NCBI GenBank assembly: GCA_016715325.1
Contig: JADKAL010000001.1
Span: forward strand, 310,001-374,000
Direction of reading: 5' to 3'
Source of the DNA: Methylococcaceae bacterium
GTDB taxonomy: Bacteria > Pseudomonadota > Gammaproteobacteria > Methylococcales > Methylomonadaceae
DNA length: 64,000 bases
Every line of letters starts with the position of its first letter. The stretch's first letter is position 1. Below, one piece after another: positions 1 through 8,928 of this stretch. The position numbers and the translations under genes were made by a program. The notes beneath the pieces were generated by a model. The model was not told where the DNA came from, ran no database searches, and saw nothing but the letters and a program-made list of their open reading frames with translations.

Positions 1-204
1 GTGGCAATTGACGAAGCCGGGGAGCAGGGCGTGATCGACTAAGTTTTCAGTGGTCGTTCCCTGATATTGCGTTTTAGCCTGTTGCGTCGGTAGTAAGTCG
101 ATAATCCTGCCTTTGTCGATGACGAGACTATGGTATTCGTAGGTTACGGATTCGGGTTCAACGGGTATAATCCAGCGGGCATGGATGAGGGTATCGACGA
201 TCAT
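1..204 (-). CDS. MTA/SAH deaminase family amidohydrolase, N-terminal part
   Basis: Only the first 68 codons lie in the window; the gene runs off the left edge. The start is the ATG at 202-204. The visible protein has the N-terminal beta-sandwich of the TrzA/MtaD amidohydrolases (LIHARWIIPVEP near the start, LVIDKGRIIDLLP in the middle) and ends in LPGFVNCH, the approach to the metal-binding His-x-His pair. The family deaminates 5'-methylthioadenosine or S-adenosylhomocysteine. The divergent neighbour 57 bp away is mtnA, which supports a role in methylthioadenosine salvage (inference). I cannot separate MTA deaminase from SAH deaminase on this fragment. Confidence 0.8.
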   Translation of the reverse strand, partial: MIVDTLIHARWIIPVEPESVTYEYHSLVIDKGRIIDLLPTQQAKTQYQGTTTENLVDHALLPGFVNCH

Positions 205-261
205 GATAATTTCCTGATTAAGATGCTCTGATTATAACGTATCGCTAAGGTTCTTAAATCA

Positions 262-1299
262 ATGACAAACAACAAACTTTCCACTGTGCAATCCTTACAG
301 TGGACCGGGCATTCCTTAAAAGTACTGGATCAACGGCAATTGCCGGAATTGATCGTTTACGATGACTATGTCGATGCCGCTGGCGTTGCCGAAGCGATTA
401 AGTCGATGCGAGTGCGCGGTGCGCCGGCTATCGGGATTGCGGCGGCTTATGGCGTAGTGCTTTCGGTGATCGGGCATTATTCAGGGTCTAATGAGCATTG
501 GAAAGATGCCGTTCACGCAGATATTGAATTGCTGGCGAAATCAAGACCGACAGCAGTCAATTTATTTTGGGCGCTGAATCGAATGAAGGCTGTTTTAGCC
601 GACGTAAGCGCTAACCCTTTAACGGAAGTGCAAGCCTGTGCGGAATCCATCCATGCCGACGATATTGCCGCCAACTACAGAATGGGAGAATTAGGCGCGG
701 ATTTGCTCGCAAATGCCAAAGGCATCTTAACCCATTGCAACACCGGCGCATTGGCAACTGGAGGTTACGGAACGGCATTAGGTGTCATCCGAAGCGCTTA
801 TGCCAGAAAACCAATAAATATCTATGCTGGCGAAACCCGTCCCTGGCTGCAAGGCCAACGATTGACGGTGTGGGAACTGGGGCAAGACGAAGTTCCGGTG
901 ACGCTTATTGCCGATTCTGCTGCCGCGTGGTTAATGAAATCCGGCGCAATCGACTGGGTCATCGTGGGTGCAGACCGCATTGCTTTGAACGGCGATACCG
1001 CCAATAAGATCGGTACCTATTCATTAGCCGTATTAGCTAAACAACACAATGTGAAAATGATGGTCGTCGCACCGACTTCGACGATTGACGGAACGATCAA
1101 AAGCGGCGATGAAATCGAAATCGAACAGCGTGAACAACGCGAACTGTTGCCGGGTTGTTATCAAGATAATCCGTATATTAAAGCGTGGAATCCGGTTTTC
1201 GATGTAACGCCTGCGGAGCTTATTTCTGCAATCATTACTGAGAAAGGCGTAGTATTAACCCCCGCTAACGGAGGGGTAGTTGGTTTATTAGTCGTTTAA
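262..1299 (+). CDS. mtnA: Methylthioribose-1-phosphate isomerase
   Basis: 345 aa, the usual length of the family. It converts 5-methylthioribose-1-phosphate to the ribulose form in methionine salvage. Family motifs are plain: RGAPAIGIAAAYG (about residues 52-64), THCNTGALATGGYGTALGVI containing the catalytic Cys (about 157-176), ETRPWLQGQRLT, and IVGADRIALNGDTANKIGTY with the catalytic Asp (about 234-253). It is divergent from the MtaD-like deaminase gene, so both may share the 57-bp promoter region. Pairing of mtnA with an MTA deaminase is a known gammaproteobacterial arrangement that bypasses direct MTA nucleosidase. The gene is intact. Confidence 0.95.
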   Translation: MTNNKLSTVQSLQWTGHSLKVLDQRQLPELIVYDDYVDAAGVAEAIKSMRVRGAPAIGIAAAYGVVLSVIGHYSGSNEHWKDAVHADIELLAKSRPTAVNLFWALNRMKAVLADVSANPLTEVQACAESIHADDIAANYRMGELGADLLANAKGILTHCNTGALATGGYGTALGVIRSAYARKPINIYAGETRPWLQGQRLTVWELGQDEVPVTLIADSAAAWLMKSGAIDWVIVGADRIALNGDTANKIGTYSLAVLAKQHNVKMMVVAPTSTIDGTIKSGDEIEIEQREQRELLPGCYQDNPYIKAWNPVFDVTPAELISAIITEKGVVLTPANGGVVGLLVV

Positions 1300-1378
1300 A
1301 TTGAATTCAACTCTTAAATTCATTAACAATAAATCGTTTCGAATTTAAGTTCTGTAATATTGATGTCGGCAGGAATCG

Positions 1379-1969
1379 TTAATGATTTCGATTTCGACGT
1401 TTTTGCAGAAAGTGATTTTCGAGTTTAATAAAATAAGAATGTACTGCGTAAAGTATTCCACCGGCAAGCGGTAAAGCAAAATACCAGTGAGCTTTAGCAT
1501 AAGACAACAGATTCAGGATTTCTGCGCCTAAAAAGTAAGAAGGTGTAATAGTAATCGCGGCCCAAACCCAGGCGCTGAGCAAGTTAATAATCGCAAATTG
1601 CTTTCCGGGATATTTGGTTATCCCGATAGACATCGGAATAACCGTACGTAGACCGTACATGTAGCGTTGTGCAAAAATAATCGTCCAACCGTATTTTTTT
1701 AACAGCAAATGCGCAATGGCGAATTTACGCCGTTGCTTATGAAGTTTTCGCTGGATTAGTCCTTTATTGAATCGACCAATATAAAAGTAGATTTGGTCGC
1801 CGGCGAATCCACCCAAACCGGCCACAAAAATGGCCATAAACAGGTTCATGTCGCCGGTATGGGACATAATGCCGCCCATAATAAGACCTAGTTCGCCCTC
1901 AAGAATACTCCATAGAAACAGGATTGGATATCCATATTCCTTAAGCCAACCGATGAATAATTCTTCCAT
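1379..1969 (-). CDS. DedA family membrane protein
   Basis: 196 aa polytopic membrane protein. The N-terminal half has the DedA signature (EGELGLIMGGIMSH, then GLGGFAGDQIYFYIGRFNKG), with the G-x-x-x-G and acidic residues typical of the family. Later comes FAQRYMYGLRTVIPMSIGITKYP, matching the conserved Arg-containing re-entrant segment (R-x-x-x-G-x-R-x-x-x-P). DedA proteins act in the inner membrane, and undecaprenyl phosphate or phospholipid translocation has been proposed for some members. The length is normal. It lies 3' of the cobalamin operon on the same strand, with a gap of about 180 bp and no obvious functional link. Confidence 0.85.
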   Translation of the reverse strand: MEELFIGWLKEYGYPILFLWSILEGELGLIMGGIMSHTGDMNLFMAIFVAGLGGFAGDQIYFYIGRFNKGLIQRKLHKQRRKFAIAHLLLKKYGWTIIFAQRYMYGLRTVIPMSIGITKYPGKQFAIINLLSAWVWAAITITPSYFLGAEILNLLSYAKAHWYFALPLAGGILYAVHSYFIKLENHFLQKRRNRNH

Positions 1970-2150
1970 TAACCGTTAAAGTGGTTGAAAACAGCTTTGT
2001 GATCGTTTTTCATGACAACAAAAATCTAAAAGGCATACAAGCAATAAGTTATTAAGCAGTTTCTACGCTGCTTGGAATCTAAAAATGCCGCTAATTATGC
2101 CAGTAATTGTTAAAATTTATCCGTTTTTCTTTAGCTTTCCTTAAGTCATT

Positions 2151-2720
2151 TTACGATTCGACAATGCTATTCAACTCAATTGTTTTCCAAAGTTTAACGA
2201 GAGCTAAGCCAATGACGATATAAATCAAGGAAGAAGCCAAATAGGGCGGATAGTAATGTATCAGTTGGTCGCTATACGAATTTAATGAAAGTGTGCCAAA
2301 ACTACCGGAAAGCAGATAAAAACTACCGTTGGAAATCAGGAATGAAACGGTTGTCGATATCGTTGCCACTCCAAAAGCTTTCAAAGAATCGATAAAATGC
2401 AACTCTGTATACGTTTTTGCATAACGCCCGGCAAACCACATAATCCCATAGGCAGGAATTAAAAACAGGTAGGCGGAAGAAATACAAAAATCGCTGACAT
2501 TAAAATGAGCGACGGCAACGTAATCGATAAAACCGGCTTCAAGCAACAATAAACCGAAAAACCATAGCGGCGCGGAACTCAGTCCGGCGAAAAAAAACAC
2601 CGCTAGAGACGCATCCGGCAATGAAAAAGCGCTGCCGAAGTGGTCGAAGCGGGTCAAGTCCATCATGCCTATCAATGCTAATGGCAGTATAATTGTTTGT
2701 TGCCAAGGTTTAGAATTCAT
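2151..2720 (-). CDS. BtuM-like candidate cobalamin transporter
   Basis: 189 aa, very hydrophobic, with about six membrane segments. It follows the riboswitch-controlled btuB-type gene by 53 bp on the same strand and so probably shares its transcript. No ABC or ECF partner gene is adjacent. BtuM proteins are solitary S-component-like B12 transporters. From memory, the Thiobacillus denitrificans protein uses Cys80 as cobalt ligand with Asp67 and Tyr85 close by. Here Asp66, Cys79 and Tyr84 occur with exactly the same spacing, in EAGFIDYVAV and FNVSDFCISSAYLFLIP. I see no residue clearly equivalent to the Arg I recall near position 153. Function is inferred from size, topology, spacing and the riboswitch context. 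Confidence 0.6.
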   Translation of the reverse strand: MNSKPWQQTIILPLALIGMMDLTRFDHFGSAFSLPDASLAVFFFAGLSSAPLWFFGLLLLEAGFIDYVAVAHFNVSDFCISSAYLFLIPAYGIMWFAGRYAKTYTELHFIDSLKAFGVATISTTVSFLISNGSFYLLSGSFGTLSLNSYSDQLIHYYPPYLASSLIYIVIGLALVKLWKTIELNSIVES

Positions 2721-2773
2721 TCGGTATTCTCCGGAATGTCAGATAAAAAAGGGAAGCCGTTCCAGGCGGTGTT

Positions 2774-4678
2774 TTAGTTATTATAATGGATTGAAACGAA
2801 GAAGTTCCTATCCGCTTGATTAAAACCGTGAACCTGTTGGTATTGTTTGTCTAAGAGATTGTTAAGTTTGGCGCTAATCATCCAGTTTTTATCGATATGG
2901 TAAGCGCCGCGAAGGCCGACTGTCACATACCCGCCGATTTTTTTTACCTGGAAATCGCTGAAATCGATGTCGTCCCGGTCGCCTTGAGCTAATACATTGG
3001 CGCCGATATCGAAAGCGCCAAAAGACCGGCTTAAATCGAAATTCATGCTTTTTTGGTAGCGTCGAAATAAGCGCGCATGAGTGGCCCGATCTATGGGGTC
3101 CAACAGATTGAGGCTCAGTTTGCTGTTCCAGTCCCATAACCGCGCGTTTATTTCCGCTTCCAGTCCGTCGATTTGCGCTTTGTTAATGTTTTTCGGCAAA
3201 CTTACAAATGTGGTCGAATTTAGGGTTTCGGTGCCGAAGGCAATCAAATTGTCTATATTGGTGTGATAAGCCCGGGTTTCCCAATGGAGCCAATCGTGAT
3301 CGCCGGACAAGCCGACTTCAAACGTGGTCGATTGTTCCGGTCTTAAGTTCGGGTTGCCTTTACTGATGAAAGTCGTCCCGGTTGAAGAATCAAAAAAAGT
3401 GCTGGTCGGAAAATAAAGATCATTGAACGTCGGCGACTTGAATGCATTGCCGAAATTGGCGAAGGCGCTTAGACCGTGTTGCCAATTGAAGCGCCAGCCG
3501 AAACTGCCGGTAACGTAGTCGCCGAAGGCTTCGTTATTATCCCAACGTAATGATGCATTGATGTAGTGGTCGTCAAAAATCCGGCTATGCAGTTCTCCGA
3601 AAACACCGACATCGTAACGGGAGTTTTTCGTATAGTTTGTGTTGCTATCAACCTCGTCCAAACGGTAATCCGTTCCTAAAACCAATTGATGGTCGTCCGT
3701 TATTTGGATGTCGTTCAGCCACGACGCATTCCATCGAGTGGTTTCCAAACTGGATTCTAAGGCATTTGACTGTAAAAAATAGTCGTTGATATCGATACTT
3801 TGACCTAAATGTAACGTCGTGCGCCAGTTATCGATAATATTCATGTTGCCGGTAAGTGCCGAAACTTGATTGATAAACTTATTCCTTTTAAAAAATCCGT
3901 CGTATTCAGTACGGCCTTGGGAACGCATGAACGAACCCTCCAAGTCGGCTTTGTCGCCAAAATGGTGTCCCACTCGAGCATTGACCGCTGTATTGTAATA
4001 GCCGTCATTGTCGGGTTCGTTGCCGAAGCCGTTAAAGCAAGAGCCGTCTTTTTGGCAGGAATTAAAACCTGTGGTGTTGTAATGCGATGCGCCCGCCGTA
4101 TACCAATTGTCGCCCCATTTGCCGCTGACTGTGCCCGCTCCTTTCATACTGTTGTAATTACCGCCGCCTGCATCCAAAGTGAACTTTGGCTTGTCCGAAT
4201 CGCCGCCTTTGCGGGTAAAAATCTGGATAACGCCGCCAATTGCTTCCGAGCCGTACAAACTGGATTGCGGTCCTCGAATGATTTCCACCCGTTCGATCTG
4301 GTCGATAGGAATAAATTCAAACGTTGTTTGTCCCAACGTCGCTGAACCTACTTTAATGCCGTCAACCAACACCAACACGTGAGAGGAATTAGTACCGCGC
4401 ATGAAAAGGCTGGATAATTGGCCGTCGCCCGCCGTCTGCACCATATCGACGCCTAGAGTGCCGCGTAATAATTCCGGGACCGTCTTGGCTTGGAGTCGTT
4501 CGATGTCTGCTCGGGAATAAACTGTCGATGCCGCCGAGAGCTGATTTCTAGGTGTTTCGGTTCGCGTCGCTGTGACTACCATTTCCGGCAAGGCAACGGT
4601 GTCTGTGTCGACGTTTTGAGCTTGTAAGGGTATTGATATGCTCGTTAACAATAGCGAGCTAAATAAAAATTTTTGCAT
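2774..4678 (-). CDS. btuB: TonB-dependent outer-membrane receptor, BtuB type (vitamin B12)
   Basis: 634 aa from the ATG at 4676-4678, preceded by AGAGGA. A longer reading frame runs upstream to 4888 but lies inside the riboswitch and is not the start. The protein opens with a signal peptide (MQKFLFSSLLLTSISIPLQAQ), then a TonB-box region (LPEMVVTATRTETPRNQ) and a plug domain (LFMRGTNSSHVLVLVDGIKV, IERVEIIRGPQSSLYGSEAIGGVIQI). A 22-strand-type barrel follows, ending in an aromatic-rich C-terminus. It imports cobalamin across the outer membrane using TonB energy. Substrate assignment rests on the BtuB-like plug and the B12 riboswitch in its leader. It is likely cotranscribed with the BtuM-like gene. 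Confidence 0.88.
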   Translation of the reverse strand: MQKFLFSSLLLTSISIPLQAQNVDTDTVALPEMVVTATRTETPRNQLSAASTVYSRADIERLQAKTVPELLRGTLGVDMVQTAGDGQLSSLFMRGTNSSHVLVLVDGIKVGSATLGQTTFEFIPIDQIERVEIIRGPQSSLYGSEAIGGVIQIFTRKGGDSDKPKFTLDAGGGNYNSMKGAGTVSGKWGDNWYTAGASHYNTTGFNSCQKDGSCFNGFGNEPDNDGYYNTAVNARVGHHFGDKADLEGSFMRSQGRTEYDGFFKRNKFINQVSALTGNMNIIDNWRTTLHLGQSIDINDYFLQSNALESSLETTRWNASWLNDIQITDDHQLVLGTDYRLDEVDSNTNYTKNSRYDVGVFGELHSRIFDDHYINASLRWDNNEAFGDYVTGSFGWRFNWQHGLSAFANFGNAFKSPTFNDLYFPTSTFFDSSTGTTFISKGNPNLRPEQSTTFEVGLSGDHDWLHWETRAYHTNIDNLIAFGTETLNSTTFVSLPKNINKAQIDGLEAEINARLWDWNSKLSLNLLDPIDRATHARLFRRYQKSMNFDLSRSFGAFDIGANVLAQGDRDDIDFSDFQVKKIGGYVTVGLRGAYHIDKNWMISAKLNNLLDKQYQQVHGFNQADRNFFVSIHYNN

Positions 4679-4785
4679 AACGTCCTCTGCGCCGCCCGCG
4701 CATGGTGTAATTGTGAAATCACTAGGGGAGGACAATGAAGACGAGAGAACAGATGGGATTGTGCTGTCGTGTTCGTCGACAGCCC

Positions 4786-5010
4786 TCCGCTGTGCCGAAT
4801 TGACTTCCGGGCCGGTCTCCGGGCTTGTCAGTGGCAAAAATAAAATTGCCTGAATCATCACCTTCCCATGCAAATAACACAGTGGCATTAACGATGATTC
4901 TTTACTGATATACCGTTGCGGGGGCAGCGCCGGCTTCGGCTTTATTAAAGACCTTACCGGCTTCCCGTTTAACCAGGCGATTATGAAAATGGACTGGAAC
5001 CTGAAAGCGA
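4786..5010 (-). promoter_or_regulatory. Cobalamin (B12, adenosylcobalamin-type) riboswitch
   Basis: On the minus strand this leader contains the conserved core in order: TTAAACGGGAAGCCGGT, then GCCGGCGCTGCCCCCGCAACGG, then the B12 box GCCACTG (complement of 4829-4835), followed by GCCCGGAGACCGG and CCCGGAAG. A downstream hairpin with a perfect 7-bp stem (4763-4769 with 4777-4783) lies between the aptamer and the btuB ribosome-binding site and could be the expression platform. B12 binding would be expected to lower btuB and the downstream membrane gene. The boundaries are approximate. This accounts for the 380-bp gap between btuB and mutM. Confidence 0.93.
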
Positions 5011-5058
5011 GGGCAGATTATAACGGCTTAAGGCGATAAAGCAAGAAAATAAGGGGTG

Positions 5059-5874
5059 TTATTTTTGGCATTCGAGGCAAAAAACAGTCGAACGATTGTT
5101 GATCCTGATTTCCCGGAGCGGGAATAGACATTGTCTGCACGGCAATTCCGTTCTGCCGTAAACTCGAAGCTGTTGTTTAAAATACCCGGGATTGCCGGAT
5201 TCGTTCACAAAGTTTCTAAGCGTTGTTCCGCCTTGTTGAATGGCGTCTTGTAGCACTGTCTTGATGCAATCCGCCAATCGTTGATAACGAATAAGCGAGA
5301 TTCTTCCAGCATGGCGTGAAGGATGAATGCCCGCCATAAACAAGGCTTCATTGGCGTAGATATTACCCACGCCGACCACGACATGGCTGTCCATGATGAA
5401 CGACTTAACCGGTGTTTTACGGTTTCTGGATAATTTGTACAGATGGTTGCCGTCAAAGTCCGATAGTAAGGGTTCAGGTCCTAAATCTTTGAGCAATTCA
5501 TGCTGTGCGGGCGATTGCGTCGTCCATAGCATGGCGCCAAAACGTCGCGGATCGTTGTAACGGAGTAAGGTGTTATTTTCGAATTCAATATCGATGTGAT
5601 CATGTTTTTCAGCAGGTTTGTCGACTGATAAAATCCGCAAACTGCCGGACATTCCAAGATGCACAATGAGGGTTCCGTTATCGGTTCGAATAAGCAGGTA
5701 TTTCGCCCTTCTTGAAACCGATCGAACGGTGCGTTTGGTTAAAATTTGGTTGAGATTTTCGGGCACCGGCCAGCGTAATTGCGGTTGCCGTACGACGACT
5801 TTGTTGATGATTTGATCTTCGATATGCGGAGCAATGCCGCGGACGGTGGTTTCAACTTCGGGTAGTTCAGGCAT
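5059..5874 (-). CDS. mutM: Formamidopyrimidine-DNA glycosylase (Fpg)
   Basis: 271 aa, full length. Base-excision repair enzyme that removes oxidised purines such as 8-oxoguanine and cuts the resulting site. It begins MPELPEVETTVRGI, with the catalytic Pro2 and Glu3, has RRAKYLLI and HLGMSGSLR with the conserved Lys and His region, and DPRRFGAML in the middle. The helix-two-turn-helix VGVGNIYANEALF follows, and a C-terminal zinc finger with Cys pairs CRQC and CLEC. It is apparently monocistronic, reading away from the hairpin at 5895-5929. Confidence 0.96.
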   Translation of the reverse strand: MPELPEVETTVRGIAPHIEDQIINKVVVRQPQLRWPVPENLNQILTKRTVRSVSRRAKYLLIRTDNGTLIVHLGMSGSLRILSVDKPAEKHDHIDIEFENNTLLRYNDPRRFGAMLWTTQSPAQHELLKDLGPEPLLSDFDGNHLYKLSRNRKTPVKSFIMDSHVVVGVGNIYANEALFMAGIHPSRHAGRISLIRYQRLADCIKTVLQDAIQQGGTTLRNFVNESGNPGYFKQQLRVYGRTELPCRQCLFPLREIRINNRSTVFCLECQK

Positions 5875-5894
5875 GATAGATATGGTTTCAGTTA

Positions 5895-5929
5895 TTGAAT
5901 ACTCGAAGGATTTTTCCTCGAGTATTCAA
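5895..5929 (-). terminator. Hairpin terminator of the oxidase/cytochrome operon
   Basis: Arms TTGAATACTCGA and its complement, 15-16 bp with one bulge, around a T-rich loop. It lies 70 bp 3' of the diheme cytochrome stop codon and just upstream of mutM. It could also insulate the mutM promoter. No long U-tract follows, so efficiency is uncertain. Confidence 0.55.
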
Positions 5930-5999
5930 ACGATTGTAACCGTCTCTTTATCTTAGAACAATGTAAGCAGGCTATATTCTTTCCAGTACGTCTCTAAAA

Positions 6000-6677
6000 T
6001 TAATCAAGTTCTTGATAATAGATAGACATTATTTTAATTTCATCGTCGGTAAGCTGTTTGGAGATTAAGCGCATCCGGCTATAAATGTCGTTGTGGCGCT
6101 GATCGTTTTTGTAAGCTTTTAAGGTGCTTTCTAAATATTCCGAACGCTGTCTTGCCAGTCTTGGAATATCCATTTTTTCGCCCTCGCCGTTAGCGCCGTG
6201 ACAAACGAAGCAGGGCGGCAGTATACGTTTTCCATCGCCGTCTTTAACTAATTTCATGGCACCGGAGACATCGACATTACTCACGGGATGCTTAGGTCTG
6301 GACAAAGACGCGTACCATGCCGCCACATCGACGGTATCCTGTTCGGATAAGCCTTTTGCAATTGCCGACATCGTCGCGTTATCACGATCGCCGTTCGCAT
6401 AATCGCGAAGCTGTTTATAGGTGTAAGTCGCTAATTGTCCCGCTAGGGCTGGGATTGCCGGTATGCTTTCATCGTCGCGAACTTCGGAGTTTGTGCCTTC
6501 GCCTCGTTGTCCGTGACAGGCAATGCAAGTACCGGCGATTTCTTCCCCTTTTTTGGCATCGCCGCTTTTTACCAGATTGAGCGTTTCAGGGGTCCACGCG
6601 ACTTGCGAACCTGAATCGGCAGCATTGGCAAGAATCGGTAAGCAAAAAATGAAAGCAATTAAAATATATCGAGCCAT
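6000..6677 (-). CDS. Diheme cytochrome c (c4-like)
   Basis: 225 aa from the ATG at 6675-6677, preceded by GGGGAT. A longer in-frame start at 6782 lies inside the oxidase gene and is rejected. It has a signal peptide (MARYILIAFIFCLPILANA) and two c-type heme sites, CIACH and CFVCH, each in its own domain with a later Met that can be the distal ligand (NATMSAIAKGL and YSRMRLISKQL). Periplasmic electron carrier. The gene starts 3 bp after the stop of the oxidase subunit I gene, so it is the probable electron donor of that oxidase (inference from the operon). The two-domain layout resembles cytochrome c4, the donor in several beta/gammaproteobacterial oxidases. Confidence 0.88.
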   Translation of the reverse strand: MARYILIAFIFCLPILANAADSGSQVAWTPETLNLVKSGDAKKGEEIAGTCIACHGQRGEGTNSEVRDDESIPAIPALAGQLATYTYKQLRDYANGDRDNATMSAIAKGLSEQDTVDVAAWYASLSRPKHPVSNVDVSGAMKLVKDGDGKRILPPCFVCHGANGEGEKMDIPRLARQRSEYLESTLKAYKNDQRHNDIYSRMRLISKQLTDDEIKIMSIYYQELD

Positions 6678-6679
6678 TA

Positions 6680-8305
6680 TCAATATCCCCACGCAGGTGA
6701 ACCGAACGTTTCCATAAAAAAGAACTGCAAAATGGGAACGCCGAAACTGATTGCCATCAGCACGGCAATCACATAATTCCATAATTTTAAGTCGTTAAGA
6801 TATTCGGGTAAGGATTGAACTGGTTTGAAGGGTTCTGCGTATTCGATTTGATCGTTAAAACCGGCAACGGCAGGATTTAATTGGGTTTTAGCTAAATTAT
6901 AGATAAATAGACAGGCTGATCCCAATAGAACTAAACCGCCGAATATCATAGCCAGTTCATATGGTTTCCACGCTAATGTCAGTAAGTTATTGTAGACCAC
7001 GCTCGATATGCGGCGAGGTTGTCCAAGTAAGCCTAAAACGTGCCAAGGCGTGGTTAAAATACTCATGCCGATAAACCACGTCCAGAGCTGAATTAACGCC
7101 ATTGAGTCTGAAAATAAAGGTTTTTTAACAAGTAACGGCCAAATGTAATAGGCGATTGCAAAATACATAATGACGGTTGTTCCGGCAAAAATAAGGTGAA
7201 AATGACCGGGAACCCAGGCTGTGTTATGAATCATCGCATTCATGGCGTAGCTCGCATTAACTACCCCCCCGAAGCCGCCCAGTATTAACATGAGCAAGGC
7301 TAGAATAACGGATAGTACCATCGGATTCGTCCAGGGCAGGGTGCCGATCCAGCCGAATAAGCCTTTGCCGCCGCGTAATCTACCTGCAATTTCCAGCGAT
7401 GCGATAACGGTAAATCCGGTTACCAAGGTCGGCAATGAAACGATGAACGTACCGACGCCGTGAAGAAATTTCCAACCGCTAGCTTGTTCGGGATCCATGT
7501 AGAGATGATGGAAACCGATCGGCAAGCCGAATACAGCGAGCAAGATAAAAGCGGCTCGGGCAACTTCATCGCTGAATAAATACCCGCCGGCTTGTTTGGG
7601 AACAAAAACATAGAATGCCGTATAGGCGGGAATCAGCCAGAAGTAAACAATCGGGTGTAAGGTCCAGGCGAATAAGGTTCTTGCTAGACCGGGATCAACC
7701 GTATCGATCCAGCCTAAGGCTAAGGGTATGGCTTGAAACAAGACTTCCAAAGCAACGCCCGCACTGGTCCAGAACCATAGCATGGCGTTCGCTGATGTTG
7801 CAAACATAGCTAACGGAACCGGTTTTTTAGGATTGGATTTTTTCCATTGGCTGAACATGACCAACATGATAACGCACCAGATCCAAGAACCGACAACCAG
7901 CAACGTCGCACCGATATAAAATGCAACATGCGCTTGAATCGGAAGATAGAAGGTGTAGAGAACGGATGCTTTGCCGGTTAATAAAGGTACGGCAGCCATT
8001 GCTGTTCCGGCTAATGAGATCCAAAAACCGTACCACGCTAATTTAATGTTCCAAATAGGCGTTTTTAAACTCGTCGTTGCGACGTAATAACCGAAGCCCA
8101 TGATAAAAAAGGTAGTTAGCACAAAGCCCATCAATACGCCGTGCGTACTGACGGAAGCAAAATACACCGTTGGCGAATCGAGCGCCGAAATAAAACCGCT
8201 ACGCTCTAAAACTTGGTATTCGCCCATAAAACAAGCCAAAATAAAGGCGATAAAGGCCACCCATAAATGACCGAGGGTTAATTTTCTTACTGCTGAATCA
8301 TCCAT
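6680..8305 (-). CDS. cbaA: ba3-type cytochrome c oxidase subunit I
   Basis: 541 aa from the ATG at 8303-8305 (MDDSAVRKLT), with AAGGA upstream; it overlaps the subunit II stop by 8 bp. Family B heme-copper oxidase catalytic subunit with at least 12 membrane helices. Histidine motifs are visible: STHGVLMGFV in helix II (heme ligand), WTLHPIVYFWLIPAY with the copper-B His, IGFHHLYMDP for the His pair, and VPGHFHLIFAGT for the heme ligands. The fourth-helix region AWTLHPIVYFWLIPAYTAFY is the family B form. The enzyme reduces O2 to water in the inner membrane. The operon order is small subunit - II - I - cytochrome c. Confidence 0.9.
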   Translation of the reverse strand: MDDSAVRKLTLGHLWVAFIAFILACFMGEYQVLERSGFISALDSPTVYFASVSTHGVLMGFVLTTFFIMGFGYYVATTSLKTPIWNIKLAWYGFWISLAGTAMAAVPLLTGKASVLYTFYLPIQAHVAFYIGATLLVVGSWIWCVIMLVMFSQWKKSNPKKPVPLAMFATSANAMLWFWTSAGVALEVLFQAIPLALGWIDTVDPGLARTLFAWTLHPIVYFWLIPAYTAFYVFVPKQAGGYLFSDEVARAAFILLAVFGLPIGFHHLYMDPEQASGWKFLHGVGTFIVSLPTLVTGFTVIASLEIAGRLRGGKGLFGWIGTLPWTNPMVLSVILALLMLILGGFGGVVNASYAMNAMIHNTAWVPGHFHLIFAGTTVIMYFAIAYYIWPLLVKKPLFSDSMALIQLWTWFIGMSILTTPWHVLGLLGQPRRISSVVYNNLLTLAWKPYELAMIFGGLVLLGSACLFIYNLAKTQLNPAVAGFNDQIEYAEPFKPVQSLPEYLNDLKLWNYVIAVLMAISFGVPILQFFFMETFGSPAWGY

Positions 8306-8921
8306 TGTCCGGTTCCTTATTGGCAATACTCGAGGCAGGTTTTTTCCAGTCTTCTTTGGCGATAACGGAGATATTACTCCACATATGATTATGACCTAAT
8401 CCGCAATATTCATTACATAACACCGGATATTCGCCAGGCTTTGGAAAGGACGTTGTGATTTCGGCAACATAGCCGGGCACAATCATGGTGCTCATGTTTG
8501 TCATCGGGATGTGTACGCCGTGCAGGACATCCATGCTGACCCAACGGAAAGTAAGTTTGGTCTCGGCGGGGACGGCGATGTGTTTAGGGAAAAACGAATA
8601 ACGACCTGCAACCATGCGGACTAAAACTTGACCTTTTTCGTCAACTTGCACGCCAAGATTGCTTTCCGCAAATTCCTGGCTTAAATGCAGTTTTGCAGAG
8701 TCGATTGTTTCTACTTTACCGGGCGGGTTAATGCTGTGAAAAAAGGCGTCAATCGTGATGATGCCGACCAGTAAACCGACAGTTAGCAAAGCGATAGTGA
8801 TCCATTTCTGCTCTAAATGGTCCACATGAATAGAACGCATCTGTTTGCAAAAATCTTTAATTAAATCAATGCCTCTGCCGATTAGGTCATGGCCTTGTTC
8901 GAGAATGGGTTTATTCTGCAT
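8298..8921 (-). CDS. cbaB: ba3-type cytochrome c oxidase subunit II (CuA)
   Basis: 207 aa. One membrane anchor near residues 40-60 (ITIALLTVGLLVGIITIDAFF) is followed by a periplasmic cupredoxin domain. The CuA site is complete: VLHGVHIPM supplies the first His, and CNEYCGLGHNHMW supplies the two Cys, the Glu backbone ligand, His and Met. It accepts electrons from cytochrome c and passes them to subunit I. Its ribosome-binding site overlaps the end of the 50-residue gene upstream, so translation is probably coupled through the operon. Confidence 0.92.
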   Translation of the reverse strand: MQNKPILEQGHDLIGRGIDLIKDFCKQMRSIHVDHLEQKWITIALLTVGLLVGIITIDAFFHSINPPGKVETIDSAKLHLSQEFAESNLGVQVDEKGQVLVRMVAGRYSFFPKHIAVPAETKLTFRWVSMDVLHGVHIPMTNMSTMIVPGYVAEITTSFPKPGEYPVLCNEYCGLGHNHMWSNISVIAKEDWKKPASSIANKEPDNG

Positions 8922-8928
8922 AGTCGAC

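Noticed and set aside
3866-4345. Plus-strand open frame of about 160 codons antisense to btuB
   Set aside because: No family resemblance; sense frame is a complete TonB-dependent receptor.
4679-4888. N-terminal extension of the TonB receptor reading frame
   Set aside because: It lies inside the cobalamin riboswitch; the ATG at 4676-4678 has a ribosome-binding site and begins a signal peptide.
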